DNA from: Diphasiastrum complanatum
Lineage: Eukaryota; Streptophyta; Lycopodiopsida; Lycopodiales; Lycopodiaceae
Direction: 5' to 3'
NCBI GenBank assembly: GCA_029204225.1
Contig: CM055106.1
Location: forward strand, 49,984,908-50,048,907
Length of the DNA stretch: 64,000 bases
Shown here: one piece after another, positions 1 through 11,085 of the stretch
How positions within the stretch are numbered: the first letter of the stretch is position 1
How the letters are laid out: every line of letters begins with the position of its first letter
Notes under the pieces: model-generated
Seen by the model: only the letters and a program-made list of their open reading frames with translations
Told to the model about the DNA's origin: nothing
The model's database searches: none
Translations under genes and position numbers: made by a program

Positions 1-1843
1 AGAGATTTGGTACTTCAAACAAACGTGAAGAGATAGTTCATATGCGGATCAAACTGGTGCGACCCTTTGGCTCTCCACGAGGTCAATGGTTACATTTGGG
101 CTGATTCAAAGAGCTACTTCAAGCTAAGTGAGGTGCATTGCGGAGTACTCAATATTTGACAACCTTAAAGAGCCAAGAAGGAAAAGTATCAAGATCAGGC
201 TGGGACAAGGAGAGAAATCCAGGCGCGAAAGCAACAAGGCATGGAGTGGACCATAAAGTGGGCAATCAAACGATAAATCCTTTGGCTCAGGGAGCCTTGA
301 TACCTGTGCGGAACTGATCAAATCTGGAGCTCAGGGAGCTCAACACAAAGTGCATCAAGGACAAATCAGGAGCTCAAAGGAGTTTCAAAGTCAAAAGTCA
401 GAAGCGACAGGGGCAGACATTTCACAAAAAGGCCTCTGTCACCAGTTAATAAGGTTCTTGGGTTTTACGTAAGCGATATAAAATCTACGCTTTTCCCAGA
501 CAAAGAGATATTTTCAAGTTATGTAATTTTTCAGTAGAAAGAGCTGAGCCTCCGATTTGTGGTGTGCCAGCTTCAATGTTAATAAAAAGTGGCTAGTGAA
601 TTGAGTACTGTGCCAAGTAGCTTAAATGTTCAGATTTTATAAAGGTGGGGTGGATGATGTAAAACTACCTTTACAAGCTTTATTTTTGGCGCCATTGGCG
701 CCAGCATTGTCCCCGGTGCCAGCAGCGCCCTTGCTACTCCCGGCGCCACGGGCGCCAGCGCCAAGTTCCTATGGCTGAAAATCTTTGATCGGTTCTAGCG
801 AAGTTCAAAGAGCTCAGATTGTTGTGCTAGGCATGATTAAAGGAAGCTTGGGGATCAATAAATTCTAGAGAGAGAAAATTACTTTCTAGAGAGAGAAAAT
901 CCTAGAGAGAGAAAACGTGCTTTACCAGCCTGGGTAGAGTACTTGGTATATGAGGGGAGGTGGCGAATCCCACCAATACTATAGGGGAGTGCGGGTTGCG
1001 ACTCAAGGCGAGCTCCAACCAAGTCTCAGCCTCCCTTGCTGGAACGTTGTCCTGGCACTCGCCTTGGCATGCCAGCGCCTCGAAGACTAGGGTCGGTCAC
1101 ACACTTGAAATGTAACCTTCTCAAATTTATCAATAAAGTGGGATTTTCCTCAAACTGACTCTGATTACCTTCTGGGTTTTAGTGTTCGGTAAAAGCGCCA
1201 GTTGTAAGGCCGTTTCAAACTTTTTAATTTGGCACATAGCTGAGGGTCATATCCTGGGACGCCAGCGGTATGTCGTCGGGACCATTCGGTCCGTGGCGCC
1301 AGCGGTATGCTGTCGGGACCATTCGGTCCAGGAACTGGTTGTCTCCATATCTGTCGCGGCTTGTGGTTCTGAGTGTTCCTTGCATGAACGTGAATGGGTT
1401 AAGCTCTTGGGGAACGGGCTCTAACCTGTCGGCTGAGTTGGATGGCTTGCTTGGGTGGAAGTTACCTGTTTATGGCTGACTAGTCTGGCGTGGCGCCAGG
1501 TTGGCTTCCAGCGCTCGTGACGAAGCTTTTAGTTGGTTAAATCTGATGTAAGTCAAACCACTTGCTTGGAATGGATGTTACTCGTTTGTAACGAAGCTTC
1601 GAGTTGGTTAAGTTTGATGTATGTCGGGCGGCTTGCTTGGAAGGAAGTCACCCACATCAAGACCCCCGATCTGGCATGGCGCCAGGTTGGATCTCAATGT
1701 TGGTTTCCGAACTTCCAGTTGGTTAAGTCTGATCGTTGTTGGCGAGTTGGCTGCTTCTATGTCAAGTGAGTTTGGACGACAAGAGTTGAAGGTTGGGAAG
1801 CTAAGTCGTGGTTCTCGGCTCCCTTTGGGTTGCCTGCGCTACA
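1..1843 (+). mobile_element. 3' end of LTR retroelement A (internal tail plus 3' LTR)
   Basis: Positions 1-654 match 47750-48462 closely, and 655-1843 match both the LTR at 48463 and the solo LTR at 51766-52981 (inverted). The internal tail ends in the purine-rich tract AAAGGTGGGGTGGA, followed directly by the LTR start, which is the expected polypurine-tract/LTR junction of a plus-strand element. The rest of the element lies left of the window. No gag or pol homology is seen in 654 bp of internal sequence, so its superfamily is unknown. Relative to the copy at 48.4 kb it lacks about 55 bp just before the polypurine tract. Confidence 0.8.
655..1843 (+). repeat. 3' LTR of retroelement A, 1189 bp
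   Basis: The LTR starts TGATGTAAAACTACC (TGTTGTAAAGCTACC in the two other copies) and ends GCCTGCGCTACA, so it has TG...CA ends. The ends were fixed by comparison with the solo LTR, whose 5-bp duplication marks them exactly. The first 150 bp carry a cluster of GGCGCC or decayed GGTGCC/GGCGCT palindromes. An AATAAA polyadenylation signal lies near 1131. A 36-bp internal direct duplication (CCAGCGGTATG units) lies at about 1261-1330. Several CpG sites present in the other copies are TG or CA here, so this is the older copy. Confidence 0.82.
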
Positions 1844-1929
1844 CTCATGGATGATTGGAAAGTTATGCATGCAAGCATCATAACTCTAGGAATTGAAAAT
1901 GGGTGATCTATTGTTTTTGCAAGTGCCTT

Positions 1930-2059
1930 CCAAGTCAAAGGTATTGTGCATGTAATAGGTAAGTGCAAGAAATTATCACCAAGGTATTTTGGACCACCGA
2001 AAGTCATTAAAAACCAAAGGCCACTTAGAATTTTGAACATGATCTCCAAATTAGAGTCC
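1930..2059 (+). pseudogene. Ty3/gypsy integrase C-terminal remnant
   Basis: One short reading frame gives KCKKLSPRYFGPPKVI followed by a basic stretch and a stop. This resembles the GPY/F module at the C-terminus of Ty3/gypsy integrases (pattern K-L-x-P-R-Y-x-G-P-x-x-V). Nothing else of that element is recognisable nearby. It probably came from an older insertion cut off by element A. The match is short, so a chance resemblance is possible. Confidence 0.45.
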
Positions 2060-2628
2060 TAGAGTCACCAACATATGAAACATTGTAATGATGTCACATA
2101 TATCTTGCCAATTATATCATTTTCAAATTGTATTGGATAAATTTCCAAAAATACATGTTCAATGAATTCTAAAACAAAGTCTTATGAAGCCTTAGTTTAG
2201 ATGTAAATGTCTATGAGGCTGGCCTTGGTTTCTAATTCCAACTTAAGGTGTTTGTGGGGACAAACATATATTGCCTACTTGAGAGATAAGCAGTTCCAGT
2301 TCGTTGCAGGGGTGGGGATGTGCAGTCTGCCAGGAATGAAAGAGTCTGAGAACTAAACACCCACCCTAGAGCGTTGACCAAAACATCAAACCTTTAAATA
2401 AAAGTATTGAAAACTTCTTTCATTTTTGGAACACAATATCAAGCAGTTCACTTCTAAAATTCATGGGTGAAGAATGAAGTCAAGGGAAGACACAGAGTTA
2501 ATTTAACATCATACAAGTTTTGCTGGTACTTGCCTATCTTTGGTTCTAGAAAATTCAACAATACTACAAACAACAAATCATGCACAAATATGTTGGACAA
2601 AGCTTTAGTTTTTTTCCTTCACCCTTAC

Positions 2629-3887
2629 CTTTTCATCTTTAGACTTTAATCCATCAGCTTTGAGCCCATTGCAGGCCTCTGCAGGGCCCATGATGTCCAT
2701 TCCATGACTTCCGGCATAAAAAATTTCTGCCAATTGTACGAACTCGTACACCTGTGAAAGAGTTTTACGACAATTTAACATACATCATCCCCACCATCAA
2801 CCGGGAAGATAAAACAAAGTCACACAATGCTTCGAGAAGCAACAGGAACACGAAAAAGAATAGAAATTCTGTCGAAAGACATTTTCTACCAAAACTGCGC
2901 AGATCCTCACAAAAGCATCATTGTATATCAGTCAGAAGATGCAACCTTATCCCTCCCTCGACCACTGATGATTGCTGTAGGAATGTTCATAGCCACTTCC
3001 TTGACAGCAGCTCGCATCTGATATAAAAGATTAAAAAAGAAGGTCAATTTGTAAACTTGCATCTGATAACGAGGTCGACAGAAATGAGAAGCTAGGCATC
3101 ACAAAAATGTTAGCCTACCGCCTCAGACATGTATGCTTGGTCAGGATCTTCAACAATGGGTGAAAGTGTGCCATCATAATCAAGAAACAATACCATTTGT
3201 TTTCCCTTTGCTGCTTCCATCATGCTTTCAAATGTAGCCAATGCCGATGGATGTTTAGCCTACAAAAGTTTTAAGAGTTTCAAGCATGAGATAGTCGAAC
3301 CCCCAAACTCAAGAGCAACGAGTTCTCGAATACTCGTCCACCTTTAATGGACTGTACCTTTTAATGACATGTCACAATAGAGAAGAAGATAAGTACACAA
3401 GAAATTATATGGTTGTCCGAGTTGCTGCCTCTAGAACCTTGAAAAGTGAGTAGGATCTCCACTTAAAACATCCTTCCGATAGAAATCCCAAACTATAAGG
3501 TTACAATCGTTCAAAAAGGTCCAAGCATGGATGAAAACTTACAACCCACTCATTATACTGTGTGTCTGGCAATACTTTTCTTGCTCCACTACATGTTGCA
3601 GTTTTCAGGATTGCCACCCGTGGAGGAGAAGCTGCTCTCATTCCCTCTATCCAAGTGCTTACGCGTCCGTGGTCCCTATAACGTGGCTTCCTTTTCCGTG
3701 TCGCAATAGCAATTGAGGCGGAAATAATTGAACCAGTTGAGGAAGCTGGTGCTGTACAGTAGGATTGTGTGGAAGAAGTTGCACCTAACGATGACTTTGT
3801 GTACTCTGAAGGGAATGAAGACAATCCCTCTGGAAACAAATTTCTCTGCTTGGAGGTAAAAGCCATTGCACTTTCTCCCACGTTCAT
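2629..3887 (-). CDS. TPP: Trehalose-6-phosphate phosphatase, first four coding exons (C-terminal exons not found)
   Basis: The family converts trehalose 6-phosphate to trehalose and belongs to the HAD superfamily. Four exons join in phase with GT/AG sites: 3543-3887, 3119-3259, 2946-3017 and 2629-2751 (227 aa). Exon 1 is a variable, Ser-rich, plastid-targeting-like N-terminus ending in YNEWV, which continues into AKHPSAL in exon 2. Exon 2 has the catalytic HAD motif [14 protein letters not shown], with both Asp. Exon 3 encodes [14 protein letters not shown] and exon 4 [20 protein letters not shown]. All are hallmark plant TPP blocks. The start Met at 3887 has an in-frame TAA two codons upstream. 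Family proteins are about 370-390 aa. The remaining roughly 150 aa, with the Lys motif and the GDDRTDED block, are not in the next 2.6 kb. The exons seen are free of stops, so the gene may continue past position 1 with element A in an intron, or be a truncated pseudogene. Confidence 0.85.
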
Positions 3888-6120
3888 TTCTTACACTTGA
3901 GCCCGAGCTGCCTTCCCAGAAATGGACACTATTGTGCCTAAAGCTATTAATTTGCGTGCTTGTGAACAGCCTTTGAATCCTGTATCTAGACCTGAAGGAT
4001 TCAAAAACCAAAGTACTTCAGTAAAACTATCTCGGATGCCTTAAAGAGTATACAGGTGCGAGGCCTCTTACAAACAAATCCTTATAAAACCACATTTGAA
4101 AAAGAACCAAACATATTTATCGTGCATATTCTTTTCAAGTTTCTCTGGTGCAAGTGGTAATCTTGCAGTTTTACCGTGATCAAAATAACTATTCTCCGAA
4201 CGAAACAGTATAGAGTTTCAAACAGATACGGGCTGAAGCACATTCACTACCAGGACTTGATAGTATTTTCAGTTGCTGAGTGCTAAAAGATTCAAATGCA
4301 ACATTTCTTTATGTACTCACCAGACTAAGAGTTTCAGATAGTAACATTTCCCTGCATCTTCAAGGAGCCGAAGAGAACTACTAGGAAAATTGGCCCGCGG
4401 GCAAGTTTTATAAAACATGCGAAGAACGATTCCAAGTTTACTATTGAGTTCTCAAGGCTCACAGCTATTGACCATAACTTTAACAAGGAAACGGACCCCT
4501 CGTCTACAATTTTTCTGACAAATACGCTATAAATAGCTTTACACAACAGGCATTGACTTCAGTGCACCAGTCACACTTCGCTGAGAGAAGCCAAAACACT
4601 TGCCAAATAATATTTTGAAATCCAGAAACGCCTTATCAGCTACATATAAAATCACCCTTCGTGAAAATTGAGTGTCTTTCAATTGATAAAAATTTCATGG
4701 TTACAATAAAGAGATGTGCTCAAAATAATTTCCATTCAGAAACGATGAGATCTCTCAGGGGGAACACAACGTCTTCGAATTTTAAATCCTCTGATAAGTA
4801 ACTTTTTGAGTGTTTCAATATGACAGGCACTTCACTAAATTTCATAAAAATTTCTTTAGAGTAATTAATACATGAGAAAGAACGAAGAATCCACAGCAGT
4901 CAAGAGCTAGTGAAAAAATGAATTTTATAGAAAAATACGGCGCATATCGTATTGCACATAGTGATGCACCTGAAGCTTAACAAAAATAGAACACACCGGT
5001 AGTACGTCTGCTAGACAGCTTAATGTTTGCGTCGCATAGAATAGAGGCTGGAAAAGGCATGTCAGACCAATGAATCCACGAGATTGAAGAACTAAAGAAA
5101 ACAACAACAGAATCTAACGGATTCAAGTGGTCACGAAAAGATTGCCACCACCATCTGCAAACGGATTTTTCCGCAGCTAATTTTTCAGGGGATACGAGGA
5201 GATATATCGAGAATCCCAACGAACGCCTTTTATGAAGTGGAAAATTTATTGCTAAAGCTATTGCGATCGCAACTCAACGGCTCAACAATTGACATCAATG
5301 CCATCTCAGAAACCAGAACGGCATCACAACTTGACCAAGAATGACAGAACGTGCACCGTTTATGTTTTGATCTCCCATTAGCGATTCTGTAAGGTCGCGC
5401 CAGACAGCATGCCAGAATACAAACATATCAACAAAATTGATGAATCCGATAAAAACATAACAAAATAAATTAGAGCATGCAAGTGGTCACAAAAATATTA
5501 TCATTACCATCTGCAAACGGATGCTTCCGCAAGTGATTTTTCAGGGAATAGTCGAAGCGAACGCTAACGCTATTCGGATCCCCACACTGTGGAATTACAG
5601 GTAATATCTTCAGACACCATCGCAATTCGAACACGAATGATAAAACAGACGCACACTTTATGCTGATTTCGCTCTCCCTTTCATGATTCTACAAGACAGC
5701 TTAAAACATGGCAAAATCTAGCGTATTCAAGCGGTCACAAAAAGATCGCCACTACCATCAGCAAACAAATGTTCCCGCAGCTGATTTTTCAGGAAATAGC
5801 AGGAGATGTATCAAAAATGGCAAGGAAAATCTCTTATGAAGCAAATAATAGCTAAAGAGATTTCAACACGGCGAATTGGCAGAAGGCGATTTCGAAGATC
5901 GAGAGAAGGAAAACCTCCTCTCAGGCAGGAAATTTATTGCTAGCGTTACGGCAATAATTTAATGATCTAATAAGTGGAGCACAAATTTCGAAGATCGTGA
6001 GAAGCACGCTGCTGCACGACAGCAACACAGCTCTCCAGAGACAACGATCGGAAGCCCAAATGAAAAGAGACAACAAGACCAAAAAAAAAAGGGAGAGAGA
6101 GAACTCAGAGAAGGATCTCA
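3888..6120. other. TPP 5' leader/upstream region, no coding signal
   Basis: This 2.2-kb stretch lies upstream of the TPP start on the minus strand and probably holds 5' UTR, leader intron and promoter. I could not place a transcription start. The only structure seen is the degenerate repeat at 5125-5850. The open frames here are short and resemble nothing I recognise. Confidence 0.4.
5125..5850. repeat. Three diverged copies of a roughly 80-130 bp unit
   Basis: The blocks at about 5125-5260, 5483-5560 and 5730-5850 share the order GGTCACRAAAA, CCATCWGCAAAC, TTCCGCA and GATTTTTCAGG. The first and third also share a further stretch reading roughly GAGATRTATC...TTATGAAG...TAGCTAAAG. Spacing is about 350 then 250 bp. 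They lie in the presumed 5' region of TPP. On the gene's own strand the conserved core reads CCTGAAAAATCA...TTTGCWGATGG...TTTTYGTGACC. Confidence 0.6.
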
Positions 6121-7877
6121 GAGCTATGCAGGCACGCGCCAGGAAGTAGTTGCGGTACAGCCAGCTACTCTATAACATCCGTCAAAACATTTGCAAACAC
6201 GTTTGGAAATTAGAGCCTGGCCCCACCCACCAAGTCCCTGCAGGCCACACGAAGAAGAAGAAGAAGAAGAAGGAGAAGAAGAACAAGTGTTGTGGTTTGA
6301 CGAGAAAGCAAGCAGAGAAAGACTCGAGAAGAAAACTTATTAATAACACACAACTCATGACTTCTCCACGGACGGCGCACCACCACAACAACAACAACAT
6401 AAAAACTATAAATGAGCTCCAGACAGAAATGCAGAATATCAGCTAGCCTATAACCTCCTTTAATATAGTGGCTCAGATATTTTCTAGTATTTGACATTAA
6501 AGACTGGCTACAGCTTAGTATAGTATAGGCCCCTTGGAAAGCAACAAAGGCGTTTAAACTGAACAACGGAAAGTGACAACTCCAGAAGAGACAGAGATGC
6601 AGAATTTTGACGCGGCAACGTCGTTTATAACAAAATAAATAGTTCCAGAAATTTCAAATGTCGGTCGGCCCATTCAGCCAAATATTTCAATCTTTCACGG
6701 CCCAAGAATAAATTTCCCCCTCGGAGCCTTAAAGGATCAATAATATATATAACACAAAATCAGCAAAATCCATCTCGATATTCGGGCATCAAATCCAAAT
6801 TATATAATAAAAACTCAAGTTGAAATATATTCGTAATAAAATGGTAAATCTAGGGATTAGTGGTTAGTAGTTAGTACGTAGTTCCTTTTTTTCTCTGGAA
6901 AATTACCTGGTGGTGGGGAGCCGCGCTTCCATGCAACTATTGACGCGTTCAGTGCCTATTGACCATGTAAATACCATTTTTTTTTTGGGCTTGCCATATT
7001 AATTTCTTTTCTATTTATGGTTGCGGCAAAGCCGTCAAATGGAAGAGTTCCAAAGTTCCAACATGCGGCTGATTCCCATGTAGACGGGATGGGATATTTT
7101 CACATTGGGGTACACAAATAAACACCTTTTCTTTTATATATTTTTGCCGGACTCTAAAGTCTTAGAAGAATGAGCCCACATGAAATGCCATGGCAACAGC
7201 CACAGGTCGGCCTGCCACCATTCAAGCCTCAAGGGGTAAGAAGGTTGGTATATATGCTAGAGATATGTTAGAAGAAGTGATTGGATTGTTGAAATATTTA
7301 ATATATCTATTATATACCATAGTACTTTCAAAAAACAATTGGGTCAACCCCAAAACGTATAACCACTTCAAGTAAAGATGGAATTCATGAGTCTAGACAA
7401 CGTGCTTAAGAGTTGTTGATGGATGCCATTAAATGGTTGTGATAAATCTATATTTTATTACATTGCTTGCACAAATATATCAAGTCAATGTTAAAGCTTA
7501 CAACATTCTACTAGAATGGTAAAATTGAAATAAATATCTATTTTTTGCCTAGCTCTAGGTTGACTACTTTGTCGTCATCAATTTGCAAAGACTGGTTATT
7601 GAAATTTGATTACGCATTGATAATCAATGAGATTCTAGAATGCAAAAAATATTTATTAGATCCATAAACATTTTTACAAGGAAATTAGAAATAGCCTTCT
7701 ATACCAAACCATGTAGTATATACACATATCATTCTTATTAAAGGCATGTGTATCGTACTTCAATTGGGCTCACCCACCCAAGATAGATTCTCTATGATCC
7801 CACTGGTTGATAATATTAAAGAAAAAAATTTAAGGCATGGGTGCTAATCAAAATGCAGCTCTTGTACAACATATGCA
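6121..7877. other. Non-coding stretch with simple repeats
   Basis: It contains a (GAA)n tract at about 6252-6284, a CAA/CAC-rich tract at about 6379-6401 and AT-rich DNA. I see no gene or element. The open frames over the GAA tract are low-complexity artefacts. Confidence 0.5.
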
Positions 7878-8822
7878 TTAAGAAGCATCAAAAAAAAATT
7901 CCAAAAGGGTTAGCCACCAAGCTTTGCTAGCTTTCAGCTCTCGCTTTGACGAAAATGTTCACGAACACGAAAGTCAAAGGACACGAAGCAAAAATGTTCG
8001 CGAACACCACCCTAACGAGAAGACATGAACGCGAAAGATTCGCGAAATAGAATTTTTCGCGGTACAGCAGGAGAAAGTCAGACGACACAAAAGTCAAACG
8101 ACTTGAAGCGACACGAAAATCGTCGCGACACCTTTTTCTGCCCTCACGCTCCAAAAAGGACCAACAAGATCATGCAAGCACCCATAAGTATAGATATTTG
8201 ATTTGATAGCATGACGTCAGCAGATACACTCTAGGTCGTGGCTAATCTGCCACTCTTGTAATTCATGATTAGTTGTAGATGTTTAATCACTCTAATCTAG
8301 AAGTTATACGACGCGACTATATACTTTCTAGATGATACTTGATACATACATGAAGAAGTCTAATGCTAGTAAGCAAGAAGACGAAAATACAGAATACGAG
8401 TCCGCCTGCGTGCGAGACAATTCTGCATAGGATCTGTAGATCCACAAGTCCGCTAGTAAGCGAGACATTATTCGTGGGAGAACTGTATTTCTCTCATGCC
8501 AACGCACTGTGTGGATTTGCATGCAGTGCTTGAAGAATCAGAAAATCAATAGATGATTTTGTAGCCGTTGCGCACATATCACTCTTGTCTTGTCTGATCT
8601 TGAATGTTAATTAGTCTGCTACTATTTGTGTGTTTGATTCACTTGTTCATTTAATTATGCACTATGGTTTGATCTTGTTGAATGCTACATTAATCTGTGA
8701 ATGTAGTACAGCAGCGTCTGTCTACATTCTGGAGGATTGTAGGAATGATACAGCTGGTAGTGACCAGCAATCATATCTGAAATCCATCCGAATTGTTTTG
8801 TTTCGTGCATCGTTTTGCATCA
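7878..8822 (+). repeat. 5' LTR of Copia 1
   Basis: It matches 11086-12322 apart from an insertion in that copy. The right end is firm (GCATCA, then one base, then the primer binding site). The left end is approximate because the first 45 bp have diverged. The first part (7930-8130) is packed with CACGAA/AAGTCAAA repeats and TTCGCGAA palindromes, a plausible U3 enhancer region. Confidence 0.7.
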
Positions 8823-8823
8823 G

Positions 8824-8836
8824 TGGTATCAGAGCC
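8824..8836 (+). other. Primer binding site, initiator-Met tRNA type
   Basis: TGGTATCAGAGCC is complementary to the 3' end of plant initiator tRNA-Met and lies one base after the 5' LTR, as in most plant Copia elements. Confidence 0.85.
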
Positions 8837-9074
8837 TACCTTGTCATAGTCTAACATAGCCAAAAGGCTATCAAATCCAGGAGGCCAAGCATTCAAACAA
8901 ACAACCATCAACAAGAGAACACACTTCGGAAGCAATGGCTTCAATCAATAGCATACAGAACAAGATCTATATAGTTCTGGATTCATCAAGATCTAACTAG
9001 CCTGCATGATGTTGTAGGCATCTCCTCTGTGCCATCCACCCAGGGGAATAAACCTTCACCCTTGAGCTGAACAG

Positions 9075-11085
9075 GGATTTCTGATAGGTTATGACAACAA
9101 TTCGTCATACTACAGAATCTACATGCCAAACACGAACACTGTGAAGATAGTGAGAGATGTCAGATTTGATGAGAGCAGGACAATGGCCAATGACGATCAT
9201 GTCATCTACGAGGTTCTGGAGAGACAATACTATGATCTGCCGCTAATGATAGAGGGAGCAGAAGACGAACACGAAAACAAAGAGTTTCGAGTCGCTTTCC
9301 ATTCGAGTGACGAATCAGAAGACGAGAGATTTGAGAGGCAGCCTACTGCCACAGTTCCTGTAAACTACGATGGTTCCGGACCTAGCAGAGTAGACAAAGG
9401 CAAAGGCATTACTGTCCCAGCAGGATCTCCTAGAAGGTCGACAAGACCACGAAGAGCGCCAGCAAGATACGTGCCAGACAGCTCTGCTTCTACATTAGAA
9501 GAGTTTTGTGGATTTAGTGGCGAACCACAAAATTTCGAGGAAGCAATTGAATGTCTAGAGAAGGACAAATGGATCCAAGCCATGAACGAAGAGATGGAAC
9601 CCATGAGGAAGAGCCAGGTATGGACGTTGCAGCCATTACCACATAAGCGCAAGACTGTCAAATGCAAATGGGTTTTCAAGCTCAAGTATGGACTGGATGG
9701 GAATGTCTCGAAATAGAAGGCAAGACTGGTAGCGAAGGGATTTTCTCAAAGATATGGTATTGACTACTCCGAAACCTTTTCTCCTATCGTCAAACATTTG
9801 TCCCTATGATTGTTATTTGCATATGCAGCTGCTTATGACCTCAGGATCCACATTGTGGACGAGAAGACAACCTTCTTGCATGGTGAGTTAGACGAAGAGG
9901 TCTACATGGATCAACCCCCAAGATATGTCTCAAATTCACTTCCTGATTATGCATGCAAAATGCATAGAAGTATCTACAGTCTGAAACAGTCAGCTCGACA
10001 ATGGTACAAAAAGAAGGATCAAGTCTTGAAATCATTAGGATTCAAGCCACTAATGGCTGATTCCAATGTGTATGTCAAAGTTACAGATGGGCAGATCATT
10101 ATTGTGGCTATATATGTGGACAACACTCTAATACTATGCAAGAGTGAGAAGCTGATTGCTGAAGTGAAGGAAGACATCTCGAAACATTTCGAGATTGTGG
10201 ATCTGGGAGAAGCCAGGTGCTACCTTGGCTTGCAAATTGAAAGGGACTATGAGGGAGGTAAGTTGTATCTTCACCAGTCCAGATACACCCAGAAAAATCC
10301 TAGAGGATTTTGGGATGCCGAATTGCAAAGGAGCGAATACTCCAATGCTCGTAGGAACGGTGCTGACAAACGATGATTGTCCGAGGACTGAAGAAGACAG
10401 AGAACAAATACAGCTCACACCTTACAGGAAGCTGATAGGTTCGTTGATGTACCTTGCAGACAACACACGCCCTGACATTGCTTATGTAGTGTTCATGATG
10501 AGCCAATTCTGCACGAATCCAGGCTCGACACATTGAAAGATTACAAAACAAATTTTGCAATATCTTCAATTAACAAGAGATTATGGCTTGTGTTATTGTC
10601 ATGATGCAGGGTTCAAGATGCTTTCCTACAATGATGCTAGCTGGGCATCCCTCAAAGACGATTGTGAAATCATCCAGGAGGATGCACCATCACGTCAAGA
10701 GCGACAGTTCTCTAGGTCAACAAGAAATAGACCATTGTGGCTCAGTCATCCTGCGAAGCAGGATATGTTGCATTTGCAAAGATGGCCAACGAGATGATTT
10801 GGCTCAAGCAGGGCGAAACAAGGAACGAGCCTCTGGTCTTGCAGATGGATAACACATATGCAATACATCTAACAAAAGATCATGTGTTTCACTCAAGGAC
10901 GAAACACATCGCGATCAAGTACCACTTGATCAAGGATTTGACTGAGAAGAAGATGCTACAAACCACCTTCGTCGGAACGAAAGACATGGTTGCTGACATT
11001 TTCACAAAAGCCCTAGACAAAGGACTTTTTGAGAGACAGAGGAGCAATCTTGGAGTCGTCAAGCTATCATGCTTTGAGAGGGAGC
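9075..11085 (+). pseudogene. Copia 1 pol remnant (integrase C-terminus, reverse transcriptase, RNase H)
   Basis: The reading begins in the integrase C-terminus (KIVRDVRFDES, from about 9120) and runs through the acidic linker into RT ([40 protein letters not shown]). RT continues with HGELDEEVYMDQPP, YSLKQSARQWY and the polymerase box IYVDNTLIL. The RNase H part is frameshifted at about 10300 and 10600-10740, then reads VAQSSCEAGYVAFAKMANE and VADIFTKALDKGLF. The second catalytic Asp of the YVDD box is Asn, so RT would be inactive even without the stops at about 9714 and 9807. The stop at 9807 is a CGA-to-TGA type change. It is a pseudogene. Confidence 0.88.
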
